DNA from: Telmatactis stephensoni
Taxonomy: Eukaryota; Cnidaria; Anthozoa; Actiniaria; Isophelliidae
Length of the DNA stretch: 64,000 nt
Reading direction: 5' to 3'
Assembly (NCBI GenBank): GCA_029948255.1
Contig: JALIZF010001863.1
Location: 940,501-1,004,500, forward strand
Shown here: positions 1 to 9,108 of the stretch, piece by piece
Layout of the letters: each line of letters opens with the position of its first letter
Position numbering within the stretch: the first letter of the stretch is position 1
Position numbers and translations under genes: made by a program
Notes under the pieces: generated by a model
Seen by the model: the letters and a program-made list of their open reading frames with translations, nothing else
Told to the model about the DNA's origin: nothing
Databases searched by the model: none

Positions 1-384
1 TCTTGGTTTGCAAGCAATCCCCGGAAATGTAAAGACAAAAGACATATGGCCGCCCTTGACAAAAGAAAATCCAAGATAGAACTACCAACATGGCTGCCAT
101 GTCTTTTGTTCAATTATTCATTCTCCTAAAAATTGTTGCAAACTAAGAATACCGCTGCCAAAATTGACAACAGACACGTGCACACATATGCAGGATTAGC
201 CTCGAGTCAAGGTAAGTTATTCAGTACCAATAAATATAAATCGTTGACAATGAACAAAACAGATCTAGAAATTGCTTTTAATCCCACGGGTCTTTCTTTA
301 AAAAGAAGCTAACTCTGCATAAATTAATCGGCCTTTTGTCAAGAAACTCAGCGGTCTCTGGCAAATGGAAACCGCTGTAGGTAA

Positions 385-545
385 TTCGCATGATGACGTC
401 ATTTGACTACAACTACCAGAATGCTTTGCGAATTTTCTTTCTTATTCATATTTTTATTCGTTCTTGAGAATAGTAGAAGTGACACTGATTACTTTGCAAA
501 AGAAAGTAGACAAAGCATTCTGGTTGTTGTAGTCAGATGACTCCA
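385..545. repeat. short inverted-repeat element (MITE-like)
   Basis: Arms of about 40 bases at 388-426 and 510-548 are inverted copies. Each contains the block GACTACAACTACCAGAATGC or a one-to-two base variant. The left arm also has a perfect TGACGTCA. The element lies in the intron or flank just downstream of the exon at 605-802. No target duplication was resolved. There is no coding capacity. Confidence 0.6.
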
Positions 546-604
546 TCATTTAAATGGAATTTTGTGAAGATTTGTAAATCATTTGCTACAGCATAAAGAT
601 CTAC

Positions 605-802
605 CTTTTTCTGATGAAAAAGCACCATTTTCTCGGCAATGCGATCAAAGTCTTCGCCTTCAAAGATGGCTCTCTTCATATCATCACCTTTTAGGGGCTC
701 AAGAAGCTCAACAGCAAATTCCTCTACAGTGTTTGCTAGTGAATTAAAGTCTTCAGCATCAGGACCGTTGGTTTGCGCTAGTTTCTTTAGCCTGTAACTG
801 AC
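605..802 (-). CDS. exon, 198 bases, helical region
   Basis: The acceptor is ttctttcccatgcag and the donor AAAAAG|gtagatct. It is exactly 66 codons, phase 0 at both ends, including EEFAVELLEPLKGDDMKRAI. The spacing of Phe/Leu and charged residues resembles the pre-membrane helices of TRPC-family proteins, but no diagnostic motif is present. The next exon was not identified and may lie outside the window. Confidence 0.68.
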
Positions 803-985
803 CTGCATGGGAAAGAATGTTTCAAAACCTAGCTGCAAACACTTTAGGAGGGCATTTTGATTATATTACACCAAATCATATAACGAATAATTGGTTATTG
901 TAATATACACACGCTCTGATTGGTCAAGAACCGTGTGTTATTAAAGTACACACGCATGGATGAATCTAATAGCAGTAAATAAATA

Positions 986-1021
<36 letters not shown>

Positions 1022-1023
1022 AA

Positions 1024-1094
<71 letters not shown>

Positions 1095-4000
1095 ATTAAT
1101 TAATTACGCGAAACAATATCGTAAAATACCGCGTTTTGTAGTAATAGACTATATCCCAGAATGCATTGCTGTGGCAGACTAGCGATATAGTCTCGGCCTA
1201 CAAGTATGCGCGCATGCACACTCGCATGTAGGCAACAAAAAAGGAATGTAAACAATGGAAAATGGTCTGTACAAAATTTCAGAACTGAAAATTTGGGTTC
1301 CCCGTAGAGTTACGTGTATCGTTCCTTGCGTTTGCAAACCCGGCATAAGTAAGTCAGTAAGACTTAATTTGACAAGGGTAGCACATAATAGCATATTCAC
1401 ATTGATAAACTCGTAGCCCTTATACGCATGAAAATCTAATAAAATTTTATCGTGTATAATTGTAGGCCAGGCCAGAGCAATATTCAATTGTAGCTTACCG
1501 GGGTTGAGGCAGAACTTCTATTCGGGTAAACATCCAAAAAATGTGATGATAACTTACGAAGCTTGGGTGGAACGACGATGTGAGCGCAGAGGACGGGAAA
1601 CAGGAAAGTTATACCCCTAAAGGAAGCCTGCGTTGCTGGCGGTCTGCGTTTTTTTGGGGGCGGAGGAAGAAATGAAAAACCGCAGACCACCAGCAACGCA
1701 GGCTACCGCAAAGAAGGCAGATTTACCGAGGCAACTGACTAGATTGCATTACGTTTATGCCGAGCCTGGATTATCTCTCTTGATCATACTAACCTCCAGT
1801 GACTTCTCCAAACTGTTAGTTTTACACTTTGTCAGTTTATGTGCTGTTATCATCTCTTTAATCTCATCAAGATCTCCATTATCTAGAGTTTTGTCCAGGA
1901 TTTCTTCAAAGGCTACAACGATATCAAACAGAAGCGTTTGGATATAACTAAGAGTATGATTTCCGCATTATTTTTGAATGATTAATTTTATTTACCTTCT
2001 TCCTCGTGTAGTTTATCAGCTTCCTTATCTACACAATTAAATGGAAGTATAATTTATTCAACATTATGACATCCGGATTATGATGGAATTTACAACAGAG
2101 CACCAAAGCCCAATAAATTGTTTAACTCTCCCTCAGTACGACTAACAAAAGGCCAACAAAAGTAGTAAGTTTCAACCTGTACATAATATACCACAATGTA
2201 GTAGTCTAAGTATTCTTGGAGTGAAATTCCAAAGTAATTGTCGCTTTGTTGACCATATTAAAGAGGTGTTACGTAAATCCAACAATACACTTTATGTGAT
2301 TAGATCTTTGCGTAAGGAGGGTTATTCCCAAAGGGAAGTAGATCATTTGTTTCAGACATTAATATTATATAGAATTAATTATGGGCTCTCAGTATATGGA
2401 GCTTCTGGCCCTGAACTGAATAGTATTCAGTGTTTTTTGGACAGATACCATAAACGTAATTATCATTCACAACGTTTTAATATTAACAGTTTGCTAGAAA
2501 ATTCAGACAAAAGAATAGCAGCTAAGGCTAAGATAGTTAATAACCACCCTTTGAAATTGTTATTGCCCGTCATCAAAAGTAATTCATATAATTTAAGAAG
2601 GAACAGTGCCATCATGCCTGTTATCAATACTGAACGTTTTAAGAATAGTTTTTCAAATAGATTAATATTTAAATATCAGTCAGTATTTTTAAATTAGCAT
2701 TTTAGGTATTCTTATATATATATATATTTTTTAGTTTAGTTTATTTTGTTATGCGCATCACAGGATTTGTTTTTAATCTAGTGAATAAAGAGTATTGTAT
2801 TGTATTGTACGTGTACGAGTTTAGTGTTGCGAAATTTCACATCACTTTTTTCTTTATTTTTCCCGCCAAAAAGTAATATCTGAAATATCTGCTTGCCAAA
2901 ACAAGAGAGAAAGATCATTAAAGAAGACTATATTGAATGTCCTTGATATAAAAGACCGAGATATTTCGATGAAATCTCTCAATACAAAACTCGTAGTCTA
3001 GAGAACGAGTTTTGTTGCAAAACTCGTCGTCCTCCAAGCGACGGTTACGAGTTTTTCAAGCGAGCGTGACAGTGTCACGGTCTGACGCATGCGTAGTAAC
3101 GGGAAAAATAAAACGAAAACTCGTAACCGTAGTTGTACTTAAATCTAGAAATCTCAAATGCCTTTGAGTTGCCGCGTAGCCAGGATTTTCCGGAGGCACG
3201 TACAGCCACTGAAAGTCATCTCAATCAAGAGAAAATTATCCCGATTCCCCAGTTAATCAATAGTTCGCTAGTACCTCCTACAATAAGTGACGTATTCGTT
3301 CGGGACAGGAACTCCAAACTCATTAAGCGCGCGCGTGAAATTGTGATACTCCCCACCCTCCCCCCTCAAACAATGTTGCGTCTCGTTTTGAGCACCGTCC
3401 AACGACCCGGGCGATCCAGATTGGAGTAACATTGCTAGGGTGGGGGAGGGGGAGGGGGAAGGCTCAAACCATATAGAGTTCCATCTAAACACAGGTTTTA
3501 TACGACTTTCTTATGGACTTATACTACAAATATTGTCAAGCATGGGGGTTAAATGTACCAACAGATATGTCCATGATTGCATGTAGCTTCCGAGGGACGT
3601 ACGTGCAAAATGGTGCTTGATGCGTAGCTACATCACTGGCATCACGTGCGCATGCGCTCGTTTGCATGTTTAAAAGTATAAAGTGTTTTGCATTTTTACC
3701 TGTTAGCCTTGTTTCCAGAACAGACTGAAAGAAAGAGAGTTCTGAGCGTAAGTTACGTTAGGTAGAGTTCTTTTTTAGCTTTCGTATCAGTTTCATTTCT
3801 TTGAAATCGAATCAAAAGAATCAAAAACAGTGCGCGAAGTTAAAAGCAAACGGATAAAGGCATGGACACACTATGCAGTTTTTCCTGCAACGTCATACGC
3901 AACAAGAGTTTTGGGTTTTCAATTTTTGGTAATGCAGTTTTTTCTGCAAAGTGACTCGCAACAGGCCTGTCTCGGTTACTTTTCTCCTGTTCTCTCCCAT

Positions 4001-6624
4001 TGCATCGTGTGTTTGGCCAATACTCCAACCCTGTAAATACGTTTTGTGAGGACATGCGTGATGGAGTCAATAAAAGTATGATATGTGATGTATCAGTTAT
4101 TGATATCTAACTAATAATTATCAAAATAGTAATTAATCTGCATAAACAAATTCACTCTTGTTAACTCTTACGATATCTTACTTTTTGATTTTTAGTTGCT
4201 CGCTGAAAAGAAAAAAGAAAAGAAATGATGAATTGTTTTTTGCGCGGGACATCAGAAACAAAGACAAGTCAACTGGTTGGAATCCTTTTGTTTTGGAGGT
4301 GGTCACATTCCTTTGCCATCCAATATGGCAGAATTTCGTACCATGTGACCAGTTGATGTAAAAGGCCTATTGCCGACGGATATAATTGATTGTTTCAATT
4401 AAGCTGAGTGAAACCAAAAACATCGCATTTCACATTTATGGAACAACATGCAAAAACGTTCTTTTTGTCTCTAATGTTCAGTAACCGATTTTTTGAAGCA
4501 AGGGGGCGGAATCAAGGACATCAAGTGTTGACATCGATTATCTTATGTGACACTTACTTGTCGTTCTCTTTTTCTTTTGCGTCTCTCCTTAAATTGAAAA
4601 AATGAAAAATGAAAGGGAAAAGAGAAGAAAAAGAAAGAAAGAAAAAAAGAAAAAAAAGAAAAAAAAAAAAAAAGAAAAAGAAAAAAGAAAGAAATTAAAA
4701 GAGAGAGAGAGAGAAGTTATACAAAATTTCTTAAAGACTCAAGTAAAAGGTACGTAACACTGCATTGTCACTTACTCGTCTTCTGACTTCATTCTCTTCC
4801 TGAAAAAGAAATCAAGAAAGAATCTTAGTGTTTATATTGAGAAAAAAGTGTTTTTCATGTCCTTCATCTCCTTTTCCTTTTTGATTTGGGAGACAATATT
4901 GAATCAGGTATATACTTAACATAGTTCAATAAATGGTTGTCAGGTCAAACGGCGTGCGAATAGCCAGACCGAATTCGGTTCGAATTAGCCTGCGTTGCTG
5001 GCTCTCAAGGGAAGGGGAGGGGAGAGGGACTGGGGAGGAGAGGAGAGAAAGAGAGAAAAAGTGTCTTTTGCTAGTCTTTATGGGACGAACTTAAAGACGC
5101 ATAAAATGACGCTCTGAAACGTTTTGCCCAACTTCTTCCAGAGATATTCATCTATCCATCCATCCATAATTATGCGTCTATAGAACAGCGATCATTGAAC
5201 AATAAATTAAACTATTCTTACAATCCAAAAGGGATGACCCACTTTCGATATTTTGAATGGGTGACGAGACAAGCAACAAAGAGACAAAGGACAAGCTCTT
5301 TTAGAGATTTGTTCTTGTTCGCACTAAAATATTGCTGTTATTATGAGCTTTGAGCCCGCCTTTATCTGATAGCTTTGCTTTGCTTACCAGTTGTTTCAGT
5401 CTTCTTCTTTCTCTCTCCTGTAGTTGAAAAAAATCAAAAATTGAATGAGTGAGTGAACAAATTAAAAACAACCGAATGAATGAATGAATGGTTGAATGAA
5501 CGAACGAACGAACGAACGAACGGACGGACGGACGGACGGACGGACGGACGGACGGACGGACGGACGGACGGACGGACGGACGGACGGACGGTTGGATGGA
5601 TGGATGCATGGATGCATTAGACAATACTGAATTGTTTAACGCTTGATTATATAAATTAACCAGCAATGCTAGTGTTAAACTGGGGATAGACTCATTTCAA
5701 ATCTAACCTTTCTTCCCCTGATCCTACGTTCATTCGCATCAGTTGAAATCTGCAAGATAAATCCAATATCCAATACAGCTCCAGCATAAATATCAAACAC
5801 TGTTTTTTTAAAGTTTTGAAGAAATTGAATAATATAGCAAGGTGTTCCGATCGAGTTAATAGCAGTAAAGAACAGAAGTAAAGAGTAATTTCAAGAGACC
5901 ATAATACTAAGAGAGCGAAGCTCAGTATTGATGTCTGTCAAGAGACCATAATACTAAGAGAGCGAAGCTCAGTATTGATGTCTGTGCCATGTTCGTGGCG
6001 GCTAAGGCTATTTTTAGTAACTTCGCCAGTCGCGCGCGCAAGGCCCTCAACCAATAGAATTTGCTTTTTGGCGTGCGCGCGGAAGGGACAGTTTGAATTC
6101 TATATATTGTTTAAGTGCCTTGCGCGCGCGATGGCGAAGTTACTAAAAATAGCCTTAGCCGCCACGAACATGGCACAGACATCAATACTGAGCTTCGCTC
6201 TCTTAGTATTATGGTCTCTTGGTAATTTGGAATATTCTTGAGTATATATATACTGTGAATTTCTGACCTTGCGTTCTCGATGTGAAACTGCCTCACGTTC
6301 TGCTAGTAGGGGCTATACATAGGGAAAGCAAAAAATCACTTCAAACGATAAGAACGATAACGACAACGACAACGATTTCCAGCGAGAACGAGGACTTTTA
6401 TTACAAGGATAACGATAACAACAACAACAACAACAACAACAACAATAACAACATACAACAACAACAACAACAACAACGATAAAAATTGTTACCTGTCTTA
6501 CCTCTGCTTCAGAAATCGTCTCAGCTGTTCTCGGTTGTTGGATTAATACTTCAGGAACTTCATCGTTGGACAGTGTGGACTGTCCATTTTGTTGCAATGA
6601 TCTCAGTTCTATGTTATCCTCCAT
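605..6624 (-). CDS. multi-exon gene with charged microexon N-terminus, 5' coding part (gene-level entry)
   Basis: Nine coding GT-AG exons on the minus strand (6502-6624, 5708-5749, 5388-5417, 4776-4799, 4558-4587, 4182-4202, 3700-3724, 1996-2028, 1794-1912) plus the exon 605-802 join into one open frame of about 214 residues. The lengths are 123, 42, 30, 24, 30, 21, 25, 33, 119 and 198. The phases are all 0 until the 25-base exon (0 to 1); the 33-base exon keeps phase 1 and the 119-base exon restores phase 0, so the frame closes exactly. The product starts with a polar acidic segment (MEDNIELRSLQQ). A strongly Arg/Lys/Glu-rich microexon-coded segment follows, then a Leu/Glu helical region (FEEILDKTLDNGDLDEIKEM) and a further helical exon. 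No stop is seen, so the gene probably continues below base 605 or beyond base 1. The helical C-terminal part faintly resembles the linker before the membrane domain of TRPC-type channels. That is only a weak inference and the function is unknown. Confidence 0.72.
976..1096. repeat. (GAAA)n then (AAAT)n microsatellite
   Basis: About 40 bases of GAAA repeats pass directly into about 75 bases of AAAT repeats. It lies in the intron between exons 1794-1912 and 605-802. Confidence 0.95.
1625..1704. repeat. 80-base palindromic mini-element, AGCCTGCG family
   Basis: The ends AGCCTGCGTTGCTGGCGGT and its inverse lie around a G-rich centre. The same terminal sequence bounds the larger elements at 17323-18084 and 34477-35486. 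A single end of the family also occurs at 4987-5040. Confidence 0.7.
1794..1912 (-). CDS. exon, 119 bases, helical region
   Basis: The acceptor is atcgttgtag and the donor CTGGAG|gttagtat. Two bases complete the split codon and then 39 codons follow, FEEILDKTLDNGDLDEIKEM onwards, ending NSLEKSLE. The composition is typical of an amphipathic helical protein. The exon ends in phase 0. Confidence 0.65.
1996..2028 (-). CDS. microexon, 33 bases, phase 1
   Basis: The acceptor aattgtgtag is weak in pyrimidines; the donor is AAG|gtaaataa. In phase 1 it reads (D)KEADKLHEEE, an acidic helical segment. It joins in frame on both sides. Confidence 0.6.
2146..2697 (+). pseudogene. reverse-transcriptase C-terminus of a non-LTR retrotransposon (LINE)
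   Basis: The open frame (no initiation codon, stop after 2694) encodes the thumb and C-terminal region of a CR1/jockey-like reverse transcriptase. Visible landmarks are ILGVKFQSN, RSLRKEGYS, YGLSVYGASGPEL and FLDRYHKRNY. The catalytic palm (YADD block) is missing upstream, where the frame is closed by a stop at 2143. It is therefore a 5'-truncated dead copy. It sits in antisense orientation within an intron of the microexon gene. Confidence 0.8.
2698..2812 (+). mobile_element. LINE 3' untranslated tail
   Basis: An AT-rich tail follows the stop codon and ends in short repeats (three TATTG units). Such microsatellite 3' ends, rather than poly(A), are typical of CR1/L2-type LINEs. Confidence 0.6.
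3700..3724 (-). CDS. microexon, 25 bases, phase 0 to 1
   Basis: The acceptor is ctctttctttcag and the donor ACAG|gtaaaaat. The 25 bases read SVLETRLT plus one base. This is the only microexon that changes phase, and the next exon begins in the matching phase. That match is good evidence that the chain is real. The long intron to the next exon carries the LINE remnant. Confidence 0.62.
4182..4202 (-). CDS. microexon, 21 bases
   Basis: The 21 bases read RATKNQK in phase 0. The acceptor has a strong pyrimidine tract (ttttttcttttcag) and the donor is AAA|gtaagata. Seven residues is exactly one heptad. Confidence 0.62.
4558..4587 (-). CDS. microexon, 30 bases
   Basis: The 30 bases code ERRKRKRERQ in phase 0, with donor CAA|gtaagtgt. 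The acceptor (atttaag) is preceded on the minus strand by more than 100 bases of nearly pure pyrimidine (4600-4720). Such a tract is common upstream of regulated microexons. Confidence 0.62.
4600..4720. repeat. purine-rich low-complexity tract
   Basis: A/G-only sequence on the plus strand. On the sense (minus) strand of the surrounding gene it is a long polypyrimidine tract directly upstream of microexon 4558-4587. Confidence 0.85.
4776..4799 (-). CDS. microexon, 24 bases
   Basis: Acceptor tttctttttcag and donor CGA|gtaagtga bound 24 bases coding EENEVRRR in phase 0. Confidence 0.65.
5388..5417 (-). CDS. microexon, 30 bases
   Basis: Acceptor ttcaactacag and donor CTG|gtaagcaa bound 30 bases coding ERERRRLKQL in phase 0. 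A (CGGA)n microsatellite lies in the intron upstream of it (5495-5592). Confidence 0.65.
5446..5600. repeat. (GAAT)n, (GAAC)n, (CGGA)n compound microsatellite
   Basis: Tetranucleotide repeats that change by single bases along the array, with about 24 CGGA units at 5495-5592. The apparent open frame on the minus strand is an artefact of the repeat. Confidence 0.95.
5708..5749 (-). CDS. microexon, 42 bases
   Basis: Acceptor ttatcttgcag and donor AAG|gttagatt bound 42 bases. In phase 0 they read ISTDANERRIRGRK. Both ends are phase 0, so skipping it leaves the frame intact. Confidence 0.65.
5895..6222. mobile_element. MITE with about 105-base terminal inverted repeats
   Basis: The arm 5939-6045 and its inverse 6117-6222 match almost perfectly; the ends are CAAGAGACCATAATACTAAG. 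The first 45 bases of the left arm are present a second time at 5895-5938 as a direct repeat. Related ends recur around 27145-27172, 47058-47490 and 59874-60276. It lies in an intron of the microexon gene. Confidence 0.8.
6359..6480. repeat. (AAC)n microsatellite
   Basis: A degraded then pure AAC/ACG trinucleotide array, just inside the intron after the first coding exon. Confidence 0.95.
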
Positions 6625-6630
6625 GATGCT
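6502..6630 (-). CDS. first coding exon, microexon gene
   Basis: The acceptor gttttag lies at 6631-6632. Six untranslated bases and the start codon (complement of 6622-6624) follow. The 41 codons are polar and acidic, beginning MEDNIELRSL and ending TISEAE, with donor GAG|gtaagaca. The exon ends in phase 0. It has no signal peptide, so the protein probably begins in the cytosol. An (AAC)n tract lies in the intron immediately after the donor. Confidence 0.7.
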
Positions 6631-7025
6631 CTAAAACATGCGAAAATTTTAGCACTTCGCCTATACTATGAAAACTAGTCGACTTTTTTATTATTCAACT
6701 GCCTGAAGGATTTTTATTGAATTTCTTATTCAGATTTCTACTTCTAATCTCCCATTAATTAGATAGTAATATAATCTAAAATCTAATGCTGGTAGCCACT
6801 GTTAAGAGGGGAATACGACTGCCGGTTTTACTGTTTTTATTTAAAAATATTTTAATTTGTAAAAAAAATTCTTATAAAATAAAACATTAAACACATGAAA
6901 TACTTTACAAAAGTTCAGTACCAAATATTATTTCCAAGCTCACGAAATCAAACCTGTTAGTGGAAATTAAAAGGAAGTTCAAGTTGGACCAATATCCGCT
7001 CTTAACAATTAGTCGATTCCTTACT

Positions 7026-7300
7026 GAATGGGTGGCATGGTTGGCCGAGTGGTGAGAGCACCGGCCTTTCACCGCGCTGTTGTCCGGGTTCGAGTCTCGG
7101 CTCGGACATCGGATCATATGTGAATTGAGTTTGTTTGATGTGTTATTCTCTACCCTGCCACGAGGGTTTTTTCTCCGCGTTCTCGGATTTTTCCTCCCTC
7201 AGCAAAAATCAACATGTGAGTTGAGCGATGTATGCAAAATATTTAATCTAGAGGTAGTGAGTGTGAGTGCCAGCAGAAGAGTAGCCACTACGTGGATCTG
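7026..7300 (+). mobile_element. tRNA-derived SINE, family A
   Basis: The head has tRNA-like pol III boxes: A-like TGGCCGAGTGGTGAGAGC near 7039 and B GGGTTCGAGTCTC near 7086. It leads into a body (GAGTTTGTTTGATG, CTCCGCGTTCTCGG) shared with the copies at 21660, 32670 and 61073. No free tRNA fold is completed by a 3' acceptor arm, so it is a SINE and not a tRNA gene. Confidence 0.75.
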
Positions 7301-8461
7301 CTTTAGACAATTATTTAATTTACTGAATTCATGCGTTTCCACTGGCGTAGCTACTATTACGCACCTAGTAGGCAATTAAGTACACACGGATGTATCTCGG
7401 AAACTGCGGTGAAAATACTAGCAAACTATCGATTAACTGGCAAGAGATCGGGATCATTTTCTCTTTTCACTGGCTGTGCGCATGCGTACGTCCCGCCAAA
7501 AATCAAAACCTTCAATACTCCGTAAACGGAAACCGGCCATGTGGTAGGTCGAAGGGTATGCGAATATTGGTCACGCTTTTAGCAAAGGTATTGCATTCAG
7601 GAAATGGAAGCGTAGTTGGATCAAGAATAATTATCTTCAATATTATTCTTCGAAATTTTTTTTAAATTTGTGTGTGTGTGGTTTGGTTCGTCAACTTTTG
7701 ATGGCTGAAAAGATTTGTCAACAAATGTTTTATTTTCATTTTTGTCAGTTATACCCACAGTCATTGCATGGTAGCAAATGGTTTCAAATTTTAAACAAGG
7801 ATTTTAATCTAACAGCTCTCTGTTGTCTGTGTTGTACGCCTGACGATATTATTTCAGTTCGTACTTCGCTAAATGATTTTTTCTTTTATGCTGATTTTAA
7901 TACAATTCATCACAACGGCATGGCAAGGAATTTGGCAAATTAATTCCGTTCTTATATGCAAATACAAATTCCGGTAGAGAATAACTTCGATAACTGGTCA
8001 TAGTTTTAATTAAAACTGGCTATCAGTAGAACTCAAATAATACTTTTCAAATGAATAGTTCGTGATTTCAAAATAAATCAGGAATATATGTAATTACGGA
8101 CAGTTTAACTCCGTTAAAGTTGAGAAATCAAGTCGTGAAGTCACACTGACATTGAACTGACAATTTTACCTGTAAAACAGTATAACGGAGTATAACCCTG
8201 CAGAATCCGTCATGTTTCATGATCAAAGATGAATAAGATTCATTAATATTTACCTCAGCTTATCGTATTCTAAATAAACTCGATATATCCCTTGAATTTT
8301 AGCTATGTAACAAGCGCTTCGTGATATTGGAATTGTTCATAGTAATTCAATTCACTTAAATAAGCCCCATTTGAACTGGTACTTCTTCGCCTTATTCTAG
8401 CCCCAAAACAACGACATATTTTTTCAAGTGTGCTGTATGAAACAAATTAAACGTCTCTTAC
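7301..8461. other. gene-free intronic sequence
   Basis: Probably the first intron of the microexon gene. No repeat, RNA or convincing exon was recognised apart from a short CGCATGCG-containing stretch at 7478. Confidence 0.5.
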
Positions 8462-8600
8462 CTGAATTGAGGTTCAAAGTCGAGTTGTTAACGTGTTCTT
8501 CATCAGTTCGTGCTTGATACTGACTGCAACACTTCTTTGCCTCTTGCGTGACCATGTGGGCTTAACTGTTCATTGCTGCGTGACATTCACTTTTGTTTTT
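8462..8600 (-). other. probable 5' untranslated exon of the microexon gene
   Basis: On the minus strand a clean donor (CAATTCAG|gtaagaga) lies at 8461/8462. The sequence before it has only a very short upstream reading frame. The next acceptor downstream is the one at 6631, six bases before the start codon, so this would be a non-coding first exon with a 1.8 kb intron. The 5' limit is a guess. No convincing TATA box is seen. Confidence 0.4.
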
Positions 8601-9108
8601 ACTACTTTTGAATGAAGTGTACCTCCCGAAAGCGACCACCAAAGATTCAATTTTAGTTTGGCGCTCAAGGGAAGCGGTTGCCTTCGAGAGAGGGGGAGGG
8701 TCTAAATTCTGTGTGATATGGAAAACTACATAAAATTGGGCGGGATTCCTGTGGAATACATACTCTATAAAAATGCAGTCCGTATTTTTTTCCGAACTAT
8801 TCTTCTGAGTAATCGAGTAGGTCTATTGGGTTTTTAGTACAGGATCAGATTGTGGAATCATAATGGTCTCCTGAATCCGATGAGAGGCGACAAGTCTTTT
8901 ATCTCGATAATGACGGAAAGTTGTGTTTTTATCGGTAAACTAAAGTAGTAGCCGTACACTATATAAATTATCTTTGAGTGTCCAATATTAGCTAGTGCTT
9001 TCTCAATTACCATACGTCACAGTAGTAGCCCGCTCTGTTCTTGAAAACCCGGCTAGAAAACCTTAGTTTTATATACCGAATAAATGTTAATTTTCAGTGA
9101 ATTTTAAA

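Noticed and set aside
5301..5666. 121-codon frame with PSVR repeats
   Set aside because: Produced by the (CGGA)n microsatellite. Only the 30-base microexon 5388-5417 within it has splice and phase support.
7026..7110. tRNA gene (also considered near 20100-20190, 22130-22205, 33180-33280 and 61590-61690)
   Set aside because: The A and B boxes are present, but there is no complete cloverleaf. Each continues into a repeated SINE body with other copies in the window.
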